64,000 bases of DNA from Tetrahymena thermophila SB210 (lineage: Eukaryota; Ciliophora; Oligohymenophorea; Hymenostomatida; Tetrahymenidae): contig NW_002476463.1 of NCBI RefSeq assembly GCF_000189635.1, positions 1 through 64,000 of the forward strand, written 5' to 3'. The notes beneath the pieces are model-generated. The model did not search any database and was not told where the DNA came from. It saw nothing but the letters and a program-made list of their open reading frames with translations. Shown here one piece after another: positions 11,282 through 26,401 of this stretch; position 1 is the first letter of the stretch, and each line of letters starts with the position of its first letter. The position numbers and the translations under genes are program-made.

Positions 11282-13289
11282 AGTGAGAGATATTACTGAG
11301 TAATGATAAATAAATGATAACTGAATGAATTAATGAATAAAAGTTTCCTTTACTAAAGCGATTAGTTAAAATCATCCTATTTATTTAAAGCATTATATTA
11401 ATATAATTAACAAATTAAGTTTATATATAACTAAATAATAAAATTCAAGTTAATTATTATCCTATAAAAAATTTGTATATATTCTATATAGTTTTTATAA
11501 ATTACGCTGACTGATTTTGAAATATTTTGACTTCATTTATCTTTTTGATATTATTTGTATGTAAACAGTTCTAAATTTAGATTAAATTAATTAATTTGTA
11601 AGCCTTCTTGTATTATGTGAAGGTGAACAAAATTTTTAGTAATTAACTAATAAAATCTATTTGTTTACTAAATAAATTCATAAAACTGAATAAATGAGCA
11701 GAAATCTAAAATTAACTGATGAAATCCGCATACTTATTCGATAAAATCACAAAACTGAATAAGTGATAAGGATTCTTAAGAAATTAATTTGTATTGTCTT
11801 TCAACTTCAAACAACTAATTTATAAGTTTTTTTTTCATTCGGTTCAAAAAATATTAACTCATATGTATCAAGAAAATATTTTTGATCTTGCTTTAAAAAT
11901 ACTAAAAACATACAAAAAGTTGTTAGAAATTAATATTTTTAGACTATCTGCATGTTACTTTCTCAAACTGAGTAACAAAATCAAAATATAATATTTTCGG
12001 CGATAAAATAATTGTTATTTTTTCAGTTTAATCAGTTTTAAACCTAAAATATTTATTTTTAGTCGAATCCTAAGGCATAAAATAAATTTTAGCCATATTA
12101 TTTAGGGTTATTTTGAAAATTTATTTCATTACATAAATGAATTATAGATAATAGTTACTTTGAGACTTTGAGGTTTTTAGGAATTAAAAATAAATTAAAT
12201 TTATTACAAAGCGTTTCGTAATCATTAATTAAATAGAAACTCATTTAATAATAGATATTTTTTAAAATATATCTAAAAAGTTCTAAAACTTTAAATTGTT
12301 GAAATTAACTATCTCAAATATTCAAAATAAAATAATAAAGAGTTATCAATATAAGAACTAATAAAGCGTTAATCTTGAACTTAATTAAACATTATTGAAA
12401 ATTAAAATTTATCTATATTTTCTTTTTTATCAATTAGTATAATTTTTCTCTTTCTCAAAATAAAAAATATTTTCAGTTAGTAAATAGAGTAAAATTTTTT
12501 TATGATTTTTAGAAATATTATTTGTTTAATTTTTTCTTCAGCTGTTTTCAAATGATTTTTGTTCTAACTTATTGTAAAATCTAAAGGTTTTATTTAAAAA
12601 ATACTTTTGACTACATATAGCAAATATTTTATGCATTTTTAAATAAATTCTAATTCAGAAATTGTAATCAAAAATCATAATATCAAACAAAATATCAACA
12701 TTTTTTAGCAGTAAATATACATTACAAAAAATATTCGCTCTCAAATAATACTTTTGTATATTAATATTTGTATTTGTGATTTGTATTGAAAGGAAGTTAT
12801 CTTGCATAGAAATATTCTTGAAATTTAATTAATTTCTATTAATATTATCAGTTAATTATAAAAAATAGATTGATATTAAAAAATATGATTACACTTATTA
12901 TTTATTTAGTAACTATCTTTCTTTTTAATTAAATATTATTTTTCTTTTTACCCAAAAATTGGGTCATTTACTTTCCCCTCTTAAAATGATTAAAATTGTG
13001 ACTATTCACATTTTTTAATATTTTATTTTTGAAAATAAATATTTAATTTTTTCTCATAACAGCCATTTTTCAATATTCATTAAATATTAATTATTAAAAT
13101 TCAAAAGCTTTTCTAAATATTCATTTATTTATTTATTAAGGCTTATCATGACTAGCTATAAAAGATTAGAAATATATTCAAAAGAAAAGATTTATAAATA
13201 AATAAATATACTCAAATAATATTTTTTTATAATTTATGAAACATAACAAAACTATTAAAATATGTTTATACAATTAAACTTAATTTATT
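11282..13289. other. Intergenic region
   Basis: Two kb of AT-rich DNA. A short direct repeat around ACTGAATAA occurs near 11685 and 11755. A plus-strand frame is open at 11767-12165 (first in-frame ATG at about 11863, roughly 100 codons) but shows no motif and lacks a convincing start, so I do not call it. I see no RNA gene. Confidence 0.55.
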
Positions 13290-14020
13290 TCACTATTCCT
13301 CGTTTTATTAACCTCTTCTCCCTTTTGCTTAGGGTTTCCACTTTTAAGGCTCGAATTAATCTTTTCCAGCATCAGGCTAGCTTGTTTATTCTTCACTGGT
13401 TTTCTTTTAGTTTTCAGCTTCTAGTCTTAATAATCTATCCTTTTCATCTTCTTCTAACCCTAATCTTCTATTTACCTCTGTTTGTTAAATAATTTTAAAT
13501 CTTTGCTGATAAAATTGTTCCATCATTCTTCTCTCCTTATTATCCCATTCTATACCTTTCATTTTTCTATCAGCTTCTTCCAAATAGCTAAAATAAAATA
13601 ACAAGAGTAATTTATAAATAAATTAAAACAAATATAGTAAAATTACTATTGTTTTATTTGCTCTTCAGTTGGAGGCATTTCTTCTCTTTTGTTTAACCAG
13701 AAGTAAAAGGCTAAATCATTCATTTCGTAACTTTTTTTATTTGCAAATTCTATCTTTTGATTAAAAAAATATTCAAAGAAATGAACATCTTAATTTAGAA
13801 AATTGAGAATATCATTGAATAAATAAATAACCTCTCTACGAGTAGGTAAACCCCAAGGAGAGTAGTATTAATAGTATTTATTTCCCATTCTATCTTCGCC
13901 AACTAGTTCTCTGTTAAGCTTTTAATCCAACATTTTCTCTTTGAATGCTATATATTTAGATCCATATTTGCTTGTCTTTATCCAATTCTTCAAAGCTCTA
14001 TATTTATTTATAATGTTCAT
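13290..14020 (-). CDS. NDUFA12/NDUFAF2-like complex I protein
   Basis: Two exons (14020-13647 and 13587-13290, 59-nt intron) sum to 224 codons, 223 aa. The segment LVGEDRMGNKYYQYYSPWGL followed by PTRREVIYLF matches the family hallmark G-x-D-x-x-G-N-x-Y-Y of NDUFA12 (B17.2) and its paralogue NDUFAF2 (mimitin). Later comes W, a charged stretch and PPTEEQI, corresponding to the family's conserved W...PPT end. NDUFA12 is a structural subunit of mitochondrial NADH dehydrogenase; NDUFAF2 is its assembly-factor paralogue. PPTEEQ resembles the NDUFAF2 form more. A charged Lys/Glu/Gln-rich tail of about 90 residues follows, longer than usual, as is common in ciliate complex I proteins. I cannot decide subunit versus assembly factor. 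Confidence 0.75.
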
Positions 14021-14431
14021 CGTCACAACTGCTCTAAAATGTAATACTAATGAGAAATAACTAACTACCCTATTTGTCTTTTTGCTATATTATTTATTTT
14101 ATTTAAAAAAACTATTTTTTTTGCTTTATTTATTCTAATTCTACTCAAATATATCTAAATCTATTAACTGAGATACACAAATTTAATTTTTATTAGATTT
14201 TTGCTCAGAAAGACAAAAGATAGATCATGTAAATAAACATATCTTAAAAGAACCTTCTTCGAAAAAAAATTATAAAATCAATAATAAATATTCAATTAAT
14301 ACATTAAATATATTTAAATAAAACGATTTTTATTCTCTCTTTTTTAATACTTTTTGATATAAAAATTTAAACAAACATTTTATATATTTTGTAAAATATT
14401 TAATTTCAATTTTTTATTTCTAAAAAATAAA
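14021..14431. other. Intergenic region
   Basis: About 410 bp of A/T-rich DNA between two genes of the same strand. It holds the 3' end signals of the WD40-like gene and the promoter of the complex I gene. No gene seen. Confidence 0.6.
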
Positions 14432-15574
14432 TCAAATTCTGTTGAATAATGAATAAATTTAAAATAAATTTTTTCCTTCCCCCAAGAAAATATCTTCATT
14501 AGGAAGCTAGTGTATGACAGAGATATAATCAGGATAAACAGAGCTTTATTAAACTACTTAATTACTTTCAGTATTATAAATAAACCATTATTTTTTATTA
14601 GTAGAATACATAATTTATGAAGTATCTTGGAAAGCAACTATTTAGTAAATATAAATATTTATACTGATTTTTCTGAGCTCTTAGCATTAAAATTCATTTT
14701 CTATATTTTTAAATTTATAAATTGTTATTTCTCCAGCTGTGTTCCCAGTATAAAAACTATCATTTGTTGGGTTTAAATATCCACATCTGATACAAGATTA
14801 TTATTTATAATTGCAAATTTTTTTGCTTTCAAAAATGTCAAATAATATAAACTGTTTATCTTCTCCTATTGAAAAAAGGAATCTTTCTTTATAAATATAA
14901 ATATCATTAATCTTCCTTTCATGTAAATCTACCAATTATAGCTCAGTTTTTAAATCTAATTATTATATATCTTTATCATCTTTTTCATTATTATTTAAAG
15001 TTTACATATTAGAATTTTAATATTTAGAGTTTAAATATAAGCTAAAATTAGCAAATTTTATAATATGAATGGGCCCACTTTTAGTAGCAACAATTAATGT
15101 TTCACCATTTAAGCATTTTAGACAATTTATTTTATTTTATAGTTTTAAAGAATAAATTTCTTAATATTTGTAATTAACTTCGTTAAACTGTGAGTTAAAA
15201 TACATTCTTAGATATTTATCTTCTCCTCCAACAAAAAATAAATTCTTGTTATGATTAAAGAAACACAAGTCACTCATTTTGTTTGATTTTGTAAATTATA
15301 TTCTTTATTTTTCTTTATATAAACTTCCTTACCAAATAATTAAATTATTATGCCCCTAATTCCATCCATCTAAAGTAATTATTAAATCATCTAATGAATC
15401 AGCTCTCATTATGCAATGCTAATTTATATCTCTTTTTTCATATTTCATGTTAATTATTTTATCGCTAACATCTTTTAATAAAATACTTTTGCTTTCTTCC
15501 AAAAGTTGATTAATATTTTCTTACTTTTACTCATCTTTTTCTTAATTTTTAATTACTTTTTTTGATTCAGTCAT
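14432..15574 (-). CDS. WD40-like beta-propeller protein, 380 aa
   Basis: One exon of exactly 381 codons, from ATG (15574) to TGA (14434-14432). After a charged N-terminus the sequence has the rhythm of divergent WD40 repeats. Blades read like KNLFFVGGEDKYLRMYF, then GETLIVATKSGPIHIIKF, then ERFLFSIGEDKQFILFD, then DSFYTGNTAGEITIYKF. The GGEDKYLRMY and GEDKQFILFD strands match the GH/D...W/F-D pattern of the fold without perfect WD dipeptides. Five to six blades are recognisable. Such proteins usually serve as scaffolds; no partner can be inferred. It has no signal peptide or membrane helix. Confidence 0.7.
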
Positions 15575-16880
15575 TTTATCAAATTTTAACAAATAAAATT
15601 TGATAATTAAGTTTTTTTAAGTAATCAATTATCAAATCATATATTTTTATTTTCATTTGATAAACACAGCTCAATTTTTTATTTAAAAATAGCTAATTTA
15701 TTATTTTAAGAATATGTTAAAAGATTTTTTCTGCATCTAAAGAATTTAGTTAAAAATTTAAAAGCAAATTAGTAAAAAAAAGCTAAAAATTAAATATTTT
15801 GAGCATTTTGATAATTGAAGAGTTTTAGTGAATATTTAAATTAATATTACTAAAGCAAAAAGTTATAAAATAATATTTTTCTCATAAATTTGAGTTTAAA
15901 AAATGATAATTGCAAATTTATTGTTTTAACTTTTAAAAGAAATATTTTAAATATAATGAATAAATAAATTTGTTTTACCAAAAAGCATAATATAATTTGA
16001 ATTTAGCTGGAAGTTGGTTAAAAGAAAATATATTTAAAGAAAACACAATTTAGAGTAGATAGAAGTAATTAATATAGAGAAGAAGTGTAAATAAATTACA
16101 AAGTGATCAAATAAAATATCTAAAGATAAGCTGAATATTTTTCCCTCCATAAGTTGAAATAATAAGTCCTGAATTTTGATTTAATAAAAAGTATTTCTAA
16201 AGTTTACTTCTACTATAATGATATTAAATCTATTATTATATCTATTCTTTAATCACTAAGTTTTTTATATTATTTTCGATATCATAAAATTGAGGTAAAT
16301 TTTTATACTCAAGTCAAGTGTTTGAGGTTAAAGAGATTAAATACTGAATACAGTTACTCTTTAAATTAATTCTTTCTTAATTAAACAATTTAAGCTTACT
16401 ATCTTCATTATACATAAGAAATTACAAAAACAAACAATTTGGAGTTCTTTTTAATTTTACAAACAAAAAAATTTTGAAATTATCTAAAGAAGTAAAAAAA
16501 TCTAATTGGTTCATAAAATATAAATAGACAATATTAATAGTTAATTAATATAAGTTCAATATTAATAATTGCATAAAATTAATCAAAAAGATACATATCC
16601 CAAAAAAAATCAATTTATTTACAATTTAAAAGTATTTAAATAAATAAAATATACCAGCCTTACTTAACTATTTTCTATGTTTTAAAATTAGATAATAAAA
16701 AGTCATCAAATTCTTGTAAAATATATGTTTTGAAAGTTGATTGAATTATTAGATCTTATTGATAATTAATTAAGAATAATAAATTTGGAAATTTAATATT
16801 AACAAATATAACAAAATATTCTTTTTCAGAAAGCATCGAAGAAGATAAGAAGTAAAAAAATCCAGATAGAATTTTTTAAA
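15575..16880. other. Intergenic region, divergent promoters
   Basis: 1.3 kb of AT-rich DNA between two divergently transcribed genes, so it should carry both promoters. Bases just before 16881 are A-rich, as usual ahead of a ciliate start codon. I see no gene or structured RNA. Confidence 0.6.
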
Positions 16881-19800
16881 ATGCCAGAGCTAGTTAAGCA
16901 AGCCATACAGAAATGTGATATTTTCGGGAATGCGATAGGTCTTAATATGAACTAATAAAATATATATAAATCTAAATTTGGAGGATTCATCTCGATAGTT
17001 GTTGGAATAATTATAGCATATTACTTTTGGACAAGTAAATATGATTCAATTAATCATTAATTATAATTAAAATACATTATTGATTTTCATGAGCAAAATT
17101 TAAGATATTTAATATATTAGACTTTATCATATTCATCAATTAAGAAAAAATGACTGTCACTAGTGAAATTGAATACGATATTAATCCTTCAAATATTGTT
17201 TTAGGACAAAACTCTTTGATGTTCGCTATTAATATATACTAAACTAACTTAGACTTTCTTACAAATCCTTTCTTTAATATTGTTTTAAACATAGGGTAAT
17301 TATTATTCACAAATTTTAACAAATCTTTTTTTATCTTACTTTTCTTTTTTTTTGTTTGATTTAATTAAATGGGAAAATCTAAAAGATTTCAAGTTAAATT
17401 TATTTAACAGTAATTTAATAAAATCAATCAAAAATAATTATATAATCACTTAGCTCAGTTAATTAAAAAACTAATAAATAAATATTTAATGTAAAAAGAG
17501 TGTTTGAGAATAAAGGGACTACATTTAATTATAAGTATCTTCCAGTAGAGCTGGAACCTTGCACTGAAGCCCATTTCCAAGCTTATTTTAATGCAAAATA
17601 TGTTAGCGAAAATATAGAGACAGATAAATAAAATATAATTAATAATTTTCTTTGTCCAAAGTAACTTAAATTTTTTTAACCATCTGAAATCAATTAAAAA
17701 ATTATTTATAGATTAGACTAATCATTTAATTTGAGTGGTTTATATTTGTCTCCAGTTTTTAATTTTGTGCGAATATAAGTAAAAAGATGCATACAAAGCG
17801 AATTAAACTCTATTAATCCTAATTGGAAGGTCAAGTGTGCACCAAGCGATTCTGTAAGTTAGTTTTTAGACTAAAACGGGAACTTTAGAGTCAGCGTATA
17901 CCATAATAATTACTTGATAAGTCCAGATAAAAACACTTAATATGCCTAAGCTTACTTAAATCAAGATTTATCATTTCTATTTGTCCCAAATTAGATGTTT
18001 AAAAGTGTGGATGTTTTTCTGAAGGACTATAATATAAAGACTAATAATTATGGATTTTTCACTTCCTAAACAAATTATGAATAATACATAGTGTATGACT
18101 ACAAGGATTATACAGAAAGTACAACATTAGGGTAATAAGGCGACATTTATACCGAAGTATTTTTGAGGAGAAGTCCTTATACTTAAATATATACAAGAGA
18201 ACATGAAAATTTCACATAATTTCTTAGTAGTTTGGGAGGTTTTATCAATATTCTGATTACAGTTGTTGGGATATTTATCCGTAAATATAATTACTTTTAA
18301 TTTACCATAGATTTAGCAAATAAATTATATAACTTCGACTTAGAAGTTGAAAGGAGCAAAAGTAATTCTACCTTAAAAGACCAAGCTGATTCTAAAAATT
18401 CTAACCTTCTTTAGATTACTCCTCAATAGGATACACCTTTAAAACTTGTTTAATCAAAAATAACCAATAATAATCTTGCAGGCATCAATAATAATTATAT
18501 TACAGCTGTTTGTTTAGATTCTCCATCAAAGATGAGTAGAAAATCAAGTAAAATAGTTACTGAAGATGTTTTTAAATTTGTGGAATCGCCTCAAACAAAT
18601 TTATGTATTTTACCATCCTAAAATGAAATAGCAAAAGCAAGTATTATTTAAAATCCTAAAAATTCTCAACAAACCATAGATAATAAAAATAAAACATTAA
18701 ATAATATTTCAGTTTAAATGACTTCGTTTAGCTAATTGCAAAAAAATGAAATTAGTAAACAGAGTAGAATAAATAAAATCAAATAAAAGATTTGGAGAGC
18801 AATAAAATTAATTAATAATCCTAATTAGGAATAGATGCAAGTTCTTGATAAAAAAGAAAAAAATATCAATTAGTCTATTAGCAAATTGAGAGAATAAATA
18901 TAAAATTATAAGCAATTAGGGTTTTCAAACAAAGCAGATTTCTTGTTTAGCAATTTTAAAAAATTAATTAAAAGATAACAATAAAAAATTAAATTTAGCC
19001 TATCTTACTTGTTCAGAGCATTTAAATGTAATCATCAGCAGAATGTAGTTCTCTTAAAAGCTTAAAATAGTGTTAGTATGGATTTAGATATTTATACTAT
19101 CCTCTAAAAATTGTAAGAAGTAGAAAAAATAAAAAGAATCCTTTTTAATAAAGATTAAAATACCCTCTTTTCCTTCTGCCCAAAACCAGTTATCAGCTAC
19201 ATATCACAACCTTCTTAATAAAAAACTATAGAATAAAATATTAACATTCCTAACACTTCTGCTATTTAGGAAGTATCAAATCCATAAACATAAAATGATC
19301 ATTTGTTGGTGAAAAATAATGATTTTGAACAAGTAGAATCATATTAAGTAAAGTGTTTTTTAATTATTAAAAATAAATTAAAAAAAATTGATTTGTTATT
19401 TTAAGTTTTATCTTTCATATTTTAATATAATAATTTTTTACTAAATCTTATTATTATTAAAAAAGAGACTCTATTAAGCATTTGATAAAATAAAGAAAAA
19501 AGAAAATAAAAATGGTCTGCACATGTAATTAAACTTTTCATAGGCTTTAATCAATTAAAATATTTTAAAAATAGTATAAATAACAGGCTAATTAAAGAAC
19601 TTGGAGCTGAAATTAATGAAATATTTGAGCTTTCAAGAGAGGTAGTGAAAGAAGGTGATGAAATTTAAAAATAAGCAATACTAGATTCTTCAATTAATGT
19701 ATCGAAAAAGAGAAAAACTATTAGTTAATAAACTTTTAATCCTTCATAAACTCGCCACAGATAATTATCAAAATATAATTAACCTCATTAATATATACAT

Positions 19801-20097
19801 TTGAATAGCATGTTTAATAGTCATAACTAACTAAAAACAAAAGAAGAGCTTCCTTCTCATTAATTAATATAAATATAAGATGACTAAAATATTGAATCTA
19901 AACCAAACAATCATGATGCTTCTCTAAATAGAATATCAATATAATAAACAGCAAATATATCGCTTTTCGAAATAGAAAATAAGAGCTAAAATTTAAATTT
20001 TGATACTATCCCTGATATTCCTTTTGAACCTGGACCAGAAAGTAATATAACAAAGTCAGAGTTTTAAAAAGAAACTAAATTAAAATAAATTCTATGA
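16881..20097 (+). CDS. Two-helix membrane protein of a ciliate family
   Basis: Exons 16881-17034, 17121-17295 and 17454-19347 are in phase and sum to 741 codons. A last exon from about 19500 to the TGA at 20095-20097 is likely but its splice site could not be phased. The N-terminus carries FGNAIGLNMN and YKSKFGGFISIVVG, leading into a first membrane helix (about residues 30-50). A large presumably luminal or extracellular segment follows with few Cys, and a second helix at FLSSLGGFINILITVVGIF. A long cytoplasmic-type tail is rich in Ser, Asn, Gln and Lys. This layout (FG...YKTxxGG, helix, ~300-residue loop, LGGxxxI helix, long tail) is that of a large family of ciliate membrane proteins of unknown function. 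If the last intron is not spliced, the protein would end at a TGA near 19482. Confidence 0.7.
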
Positions 20098-21443
20098 CAA
20101 TAAGATTATGCAAAATACTCCATAGTCAATAAATTATGTAAATAAAATATCAAAAAAGTTTATGTTTACTTTTTTATTTTCAAAAATAGATTTAAATTTT
20201 TAGTTAAATCTTTCAAAATAGATATCAACAAAATTACCTATCTTAGAATAATATAAAAGCTTAATTTATCAAACAAAATTTTCTAAAATAAATGATATTT
20301 CATAGTTCATTTGAGCAAACTTTAAATTTTTACTTCACACAAAAACATGGGCAAATTTAAAAAAAAATAGACAATATATTTTGTTCGCAAACTTTTTAAA
20401 TTTTTTTTTCACCTTCCTTTTTAAATAATTTACTAACTTTAAAATTTTTAGAGTTTGCTCCAATCACTAATTGAATTAAATAAATAGATCATTTTAAAGT
20501 ATTATTTAAATTCTTAATCTTAGTTATAAATTATTTTTTTTATTTTAAAGACTTAAAATATTATTTAATAATAATAATTTTTATGCTTTATGTTGATAAA
20601 TTTAAAAATACTTATTGATTTAAATTTAAAAGATCTTTAAATGTTCTGTTTCCAAAATTATTCTTTTTTTTATAATTTTTAATCTAATAGATAAAAAATT
20701 AAATCAGATTTTAATAGAATTTCCTTGCAAAATTAAATTTATAATTAAGAAAAATATAAGTGATATATGTAAATTTATTAAAATCTTAAATTAATTCTTC
20801 TAGAAATATGAATCATAATAAAAAGAGTTTTTTCTTAAAGTTAGATTTACAGAGTATCATCATATAATTTTTTTTATTTTTGTGTCCAAAAATATTATGC
20901 TTCTTTTAAATTGTAAACATAATTTTTTAAAAATTAATCCATGATATTCTTCATCATAATTTGTTTATTTCAAAAAGAAAATTATTATTTTGCTTAATTT
21001 TTCTTTTTTAAATAAAAACTATTTTATTATCTTTATCTAATAATTATTTTCAATTATACTTCAATAAAAATAAATTTATTTTTTTCTTATTTTATACAAC
21101 AATTGTTATATCCATCCATAAAAGTATCTATAGTTCATTTAAATTATTATCAATAAAAATTTATCAGATTTTAAAAGAATTTCCTTTAAAAATTGAGAAA
21201 ATAATCAAAAAATATATAAGTGCCAGCTGTAATTTACAAATATCAAAACAATTACTATAAAAATTTAACTAAGAATAAATATTATTTCAAAATAACCAAT
21301 AAATCTGGTGATTTTTAACTCCTCTATTACAAACTTAATACTTTATATAATTGAAAGCAAATCCTTCTAAATAATCATAAAAAAATAAAAATATAAAAAA
21401 TAAATAATTATAAAAATTAAAAATTCTGCTTAATATTTAACTA
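20098..21443. other. Intergenic region
   Basis: 1.35 kb of extremely AT-rich sequence between two plus-strand genes. Nothing but A/T runs and short frames is seen. Confidence 0.6.
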
Positions 21444-22696
<1,253 letters not shown>

Positions 22697-23692
22697 TAAA
22701 AATGATTTCTTAATTTAAGGTTGATAAAATTTATTTTTGTCAATTTATATTTTATATGCCAGCTAAATTTATTTAATTTTTTTCAATATATTTATATTTT
22801 GAAGTAAAATTTATTTCAGTTATCAATTTTCAAATTCTGCCTAATCAATCTCAAAATTTAAAGTGTCTTTTAAGCAAAAAAAATAGAGTTAAATGCCTTT
22901 TTAATTTTGGATAGGCTATAATAATGAAAATTTAATTAAAAGAAATTTAGGCAAATGTTTAGCTTAAAAAAAAAAATTAGATTAAATTTTGAAAATTTAT
23001 TTATTTAACTATGTTAATGCAGTTAATATATATTGTAAGTCTTCTTTAAACAATTTAATTTGAAAGCTAAAATGTAATTTTACAGCCACAAGCTAATATA
23101 AATATATTTATTTTATATGAATTTATTGCACTTCTGATTAAAGTGAGTCTACCTCTCTATCTATGTTGTGAAAGCTAGCATTTTAAATAAATTATTTAGT
23201 ATTTAGAGTGAAGCTATAGATAAATAGATGATATCATTTGTGATAATCTTTTGAAAATATAACTAATTAAATAATTACCATTAATTTTAAAGAAGACACA
23301 ATATGGAGAGTAGGAATTAATTTCTGATTTTTAAACAAACTAATAAGAAGTCTAAGATCAGAAAGCCTCATCACTTATTATATGGAAAAATGAATTTAGA
23401 ATTTTCAGATGTGCTAATTAGTATTTTTTTATAATTTGAAGATTTTTATTCTAAAATCAAAATATTCTAAAAAGTTTTTGAGATTAACACCTTTTAAATG
23501 ATTAATTGAATTTAGAATATTTTATTTTGATTTTCTTTTTAGAAGAAGTTGAAGGATTGATTCAAAAACAAAGATTAGTCTATCTATTAATATTTGAATA
23601 TACTAACAAATAAAATATAAAGAAATTAGCCTAAATAATATATTTTTTGAAGTTTAAAAAAATAAATTAAAAGAACATTCAAGTTAATAAAG
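22697..23692. other. Intergenic region with a possible small gene
   Basis: A plus-strand frame runs from ATG 23303 to TGA 23507-23509 (68 aa, MESRNQFLIFKQTNKK...). A good donor (GTATTT, at about 23420) and acceptor (TTTTTAG before AAGAAGTTGAAGG, near 23545) would instead splice it in phase to a second exon reading EVEGLIQKQRLVYLLIFEY. That second frame then overlaps the next gene out of frame, so the model is incomplete. Treat it as a possible small gene only. The remainder is A/T-rich with nothing seen. Confidence 0.35.
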
Positions 23693-24334
23693 ATGCATAC
23701 AATCAAAATTGGTTATGGATAAGCAATTTTTAAAGCAGTGACTTTTGGAGTAGTTAATCTCACAAAATACGGGGTTGTTTTTAAAGATCCAATAACTGGG
23801 ATATCTGATATTTTAAAGAGTGGTATGGATTGTTTAAGAGATTTTAATGAAGGTGTGTGGACTGGGACAAGGGGTTTGAACGAAGGTAATATTGGTTTGT
23901 CAAGTGGCGTCTTGAGATTGTTTAATGCAGATATGATTCATTAGGCAGTTAGAATAAATGGAATATCATATTCTATCACAAATCAAAAATAGGATTAAAT
24001 CTAGGTAAAAGAAATATCTTAAAATGAAACTGAAACTTATGATTGGAAATATCGAGGAAAGAGTAAGGTAAGTGATTCTGAGATGAAAAGTATCATAAAG
24101 GATGTGAATAATTATTCTGTAAGTTATAATTTATTATTAGCTAATTGTCAAGATGTTAGTGACTCTCTTTCAAAGTATGCTATGGGTTTATATGATAAAT
24201 ATTTTTGCCTCTATATCATTTTTCCAAAAATGGATTCTCTATCTGATGCAATTTTTTAAGGAATCGCAACAAGTGGATAAGTCAAGACTGTGATAAGATT
24301 ATATAATGATATTGTGGCAAAATTATTCAAATGA
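23693..24334 (+). CDS. NlpC/P60-LRAT-like His/Cys protein, 213 aa
   Basis: Single exon of 214 codons from ATG 23693 to TGA 24332-24334. The middle reads ADMIHQAVRINGISYSI (His83 at the start of a strand-like segment) and later SYNLLLANCQDVSDSL (Cys152 in an N-C-Q motif). A His on the first strand and an NCQ/NC(Q/E)HF motif at the head of a helix are how the LRAT/H-REV107, NlpC/P60 and DUF862-type papain-like folds look, though in most the Cys precedes or follows in varying order. In LRAT-like proteins these two residues make a thiol acyltransferase or phospholipase site. The N-terminal 80 residues are Gly-rich and moderately hydrophobic (VTFGVVNLTKYGVVF). I infer a papain-like fold with a His/Cys pair; the substrate is unknown and the assignment is tentative. 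Confidence 0.6.
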
Positions 24335-26401
24335 ATAAAAAAAACTTCTTTATGTTGCTAAAAGTTTATTAATTGTTCATCTATATTACTCAAGATAGAA
24401 TAATATATATTTATTAATTAAGAAAAAATTAAACAAATAATCATAGTTATCAAAGCAAATTAATATTTTATTGTGGATGATGAGATTTTGATATTTTTAA
24501 AAATCTGATTATTTTTTTAATTCTAAATAATTTTTTTTTATTTTATAGAAATTAATGAATAAAAAAAAAAATAGACTAATCTGATTAAAATAGATTTTTA
24601 AACAAATATCATCTAAAATGATTATTAATATTAAAATTATTTTATTTTGAATTTAAGATTAGCTTTATAACATTTAATCTTATTCTGGTAGGGTAGCAAC
24701 ATTATACTTTATGAAATAATATTATTAAATATACTTCAATATATCAGATATTTATTCATTTATTATAAAAAGATTTTTTATAGATTAAAATACAAAGTTG
24801 AAAGTAAATATCTGCCTTTAAATTAAATCTCTTAATTTTTCAGTTTAGAACTATTACAGAATATTTTCAATTTTGTATATATCTATTTTATTTATTTATT
24901 TTTGACTATAAATAAGATAAGGGCTTGCAAAAAATTAGAGTGTTTTAAGAAGGATAGACGGAATATAATACTTTTTCCGATAAGAAATAAATTAATTTTA
25001 AATTTGGTATGGTAGAATAAAGAATCTAATTTAGAGATTTTACAACTTATGTATTAATATTATGTATAAAGTTTAAATATAAATTTGGTAAAACTAATAA
25101 TAAAAATTCTAAAATTACATTTATTCAAGTAAATTTAATCTAAATATAAACAGCAATTATTATTATTAATAAAAAAAACAAATATAAAATTAAGTATTTA
25201 AAGATCAATTTATAAAAATAAAAAGCTATTAAACACTTTAATTTATTAAAAATATAATTCTATAAGAAAATATAAAAATGTAAAAGTCATTTTAAAGATT
25301 ATTATGTTATTTATTTCTCACTATTAAAAACTCTTTAAAATATTAATAATTGAAAAATGAAAAGCAATTATTTACAAATAATATCAAAAAATATTTTTAT
25401 TTTATAATCTAGAATTCTTGTATTTTTTAATAATTTATTAAAACTAAATAAAATTTAAATCAATTTTTATAACATTTAAATCTATTGATAAGTTGAAAAA
25501 ATTTCATAATTTTATTATCATGACAATTTAATTTTATTTAAAGCTAGTTATTTTTTAAAAATTTATGAATTTAGAATTGAATTTCAAATATTCCTATTAT
25601 TTTATGTAATAAAACTATAAAAGATAAATGATTTAAATAATATAATAGCTCTTCTAATTTTGAGATTAAGCTATTATATCATTATCTTTTTTATGTACAT
25701 TAGGCAAATAGATTTTGTGAAGAAATTTTAAGAAAGAATAAATTAATTTAAATTACTAATTAAACTTTTAAATTTTCAGTTTACTATTTAAAAATAATGT
25801 AAAATAACTTTATATAATTCTATTTAATTGTAGTATTTTTATAATCAACTTTTGTAGTATTTTTACTATAATTTTGTTTTTAATTTTTGCATTCGAGCTT
25901 ATTAAAACAGAATTACCATAATAATTTACAGAATAATTAACTCTATTTATAGTATCAAAAACTTAAAATTGTTTTTTTTCTTTTTACGTTTATACCTTCC
26001 TTAAGTTATCATAAGTATTTTTTTAGATATATTTATAATTTTTTTTTAAAATGAGGGAGGATATTGTAAATTATTATGATTTTAAAAATTGATAAATTAT
26101 TTCTAATATTTGATTATATAAACTACTCTTTTCTATATCCTTTAAAATTAAATTTTAAAAAAAGTAGGTAAAATAAAGTATTTTATTATACATAAATAAT
26201 AAATAAATCATTTAAAATTTAAATTAATCGAAAATTTTAAAGAACAAAAAATTGATATAAAAATATGATTTATAAAAAAATCTTAATAAATTAATTTTAG
26301 AAATATCTTTGATTAAATAATAAAACATACACTAAGATTTAAAAAAATTAGTATCAAAAAACAAGTATTATACAAATCTAATTTTTAAAGTGAATAATAT
26401 T
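24335..26401. other. Intergenic region
   Basis: Two kb of AT-rich DNA between plus-strand genes. There is an 11-bp inverted repeat ATATAATAGCT/AGCTATTATAT (about 25640-25650 and 25669-25679, 18-nt spacer). No gene, RNA or longer repeat is seen. Confidence 0.6.

Noticed and set aside
11794-11991. Plus-strand frame with a Leu/Lys-rich product
   Set aside because: No ATG at its start, no motif, and a length expected by chance in DNA with only one stop codon.
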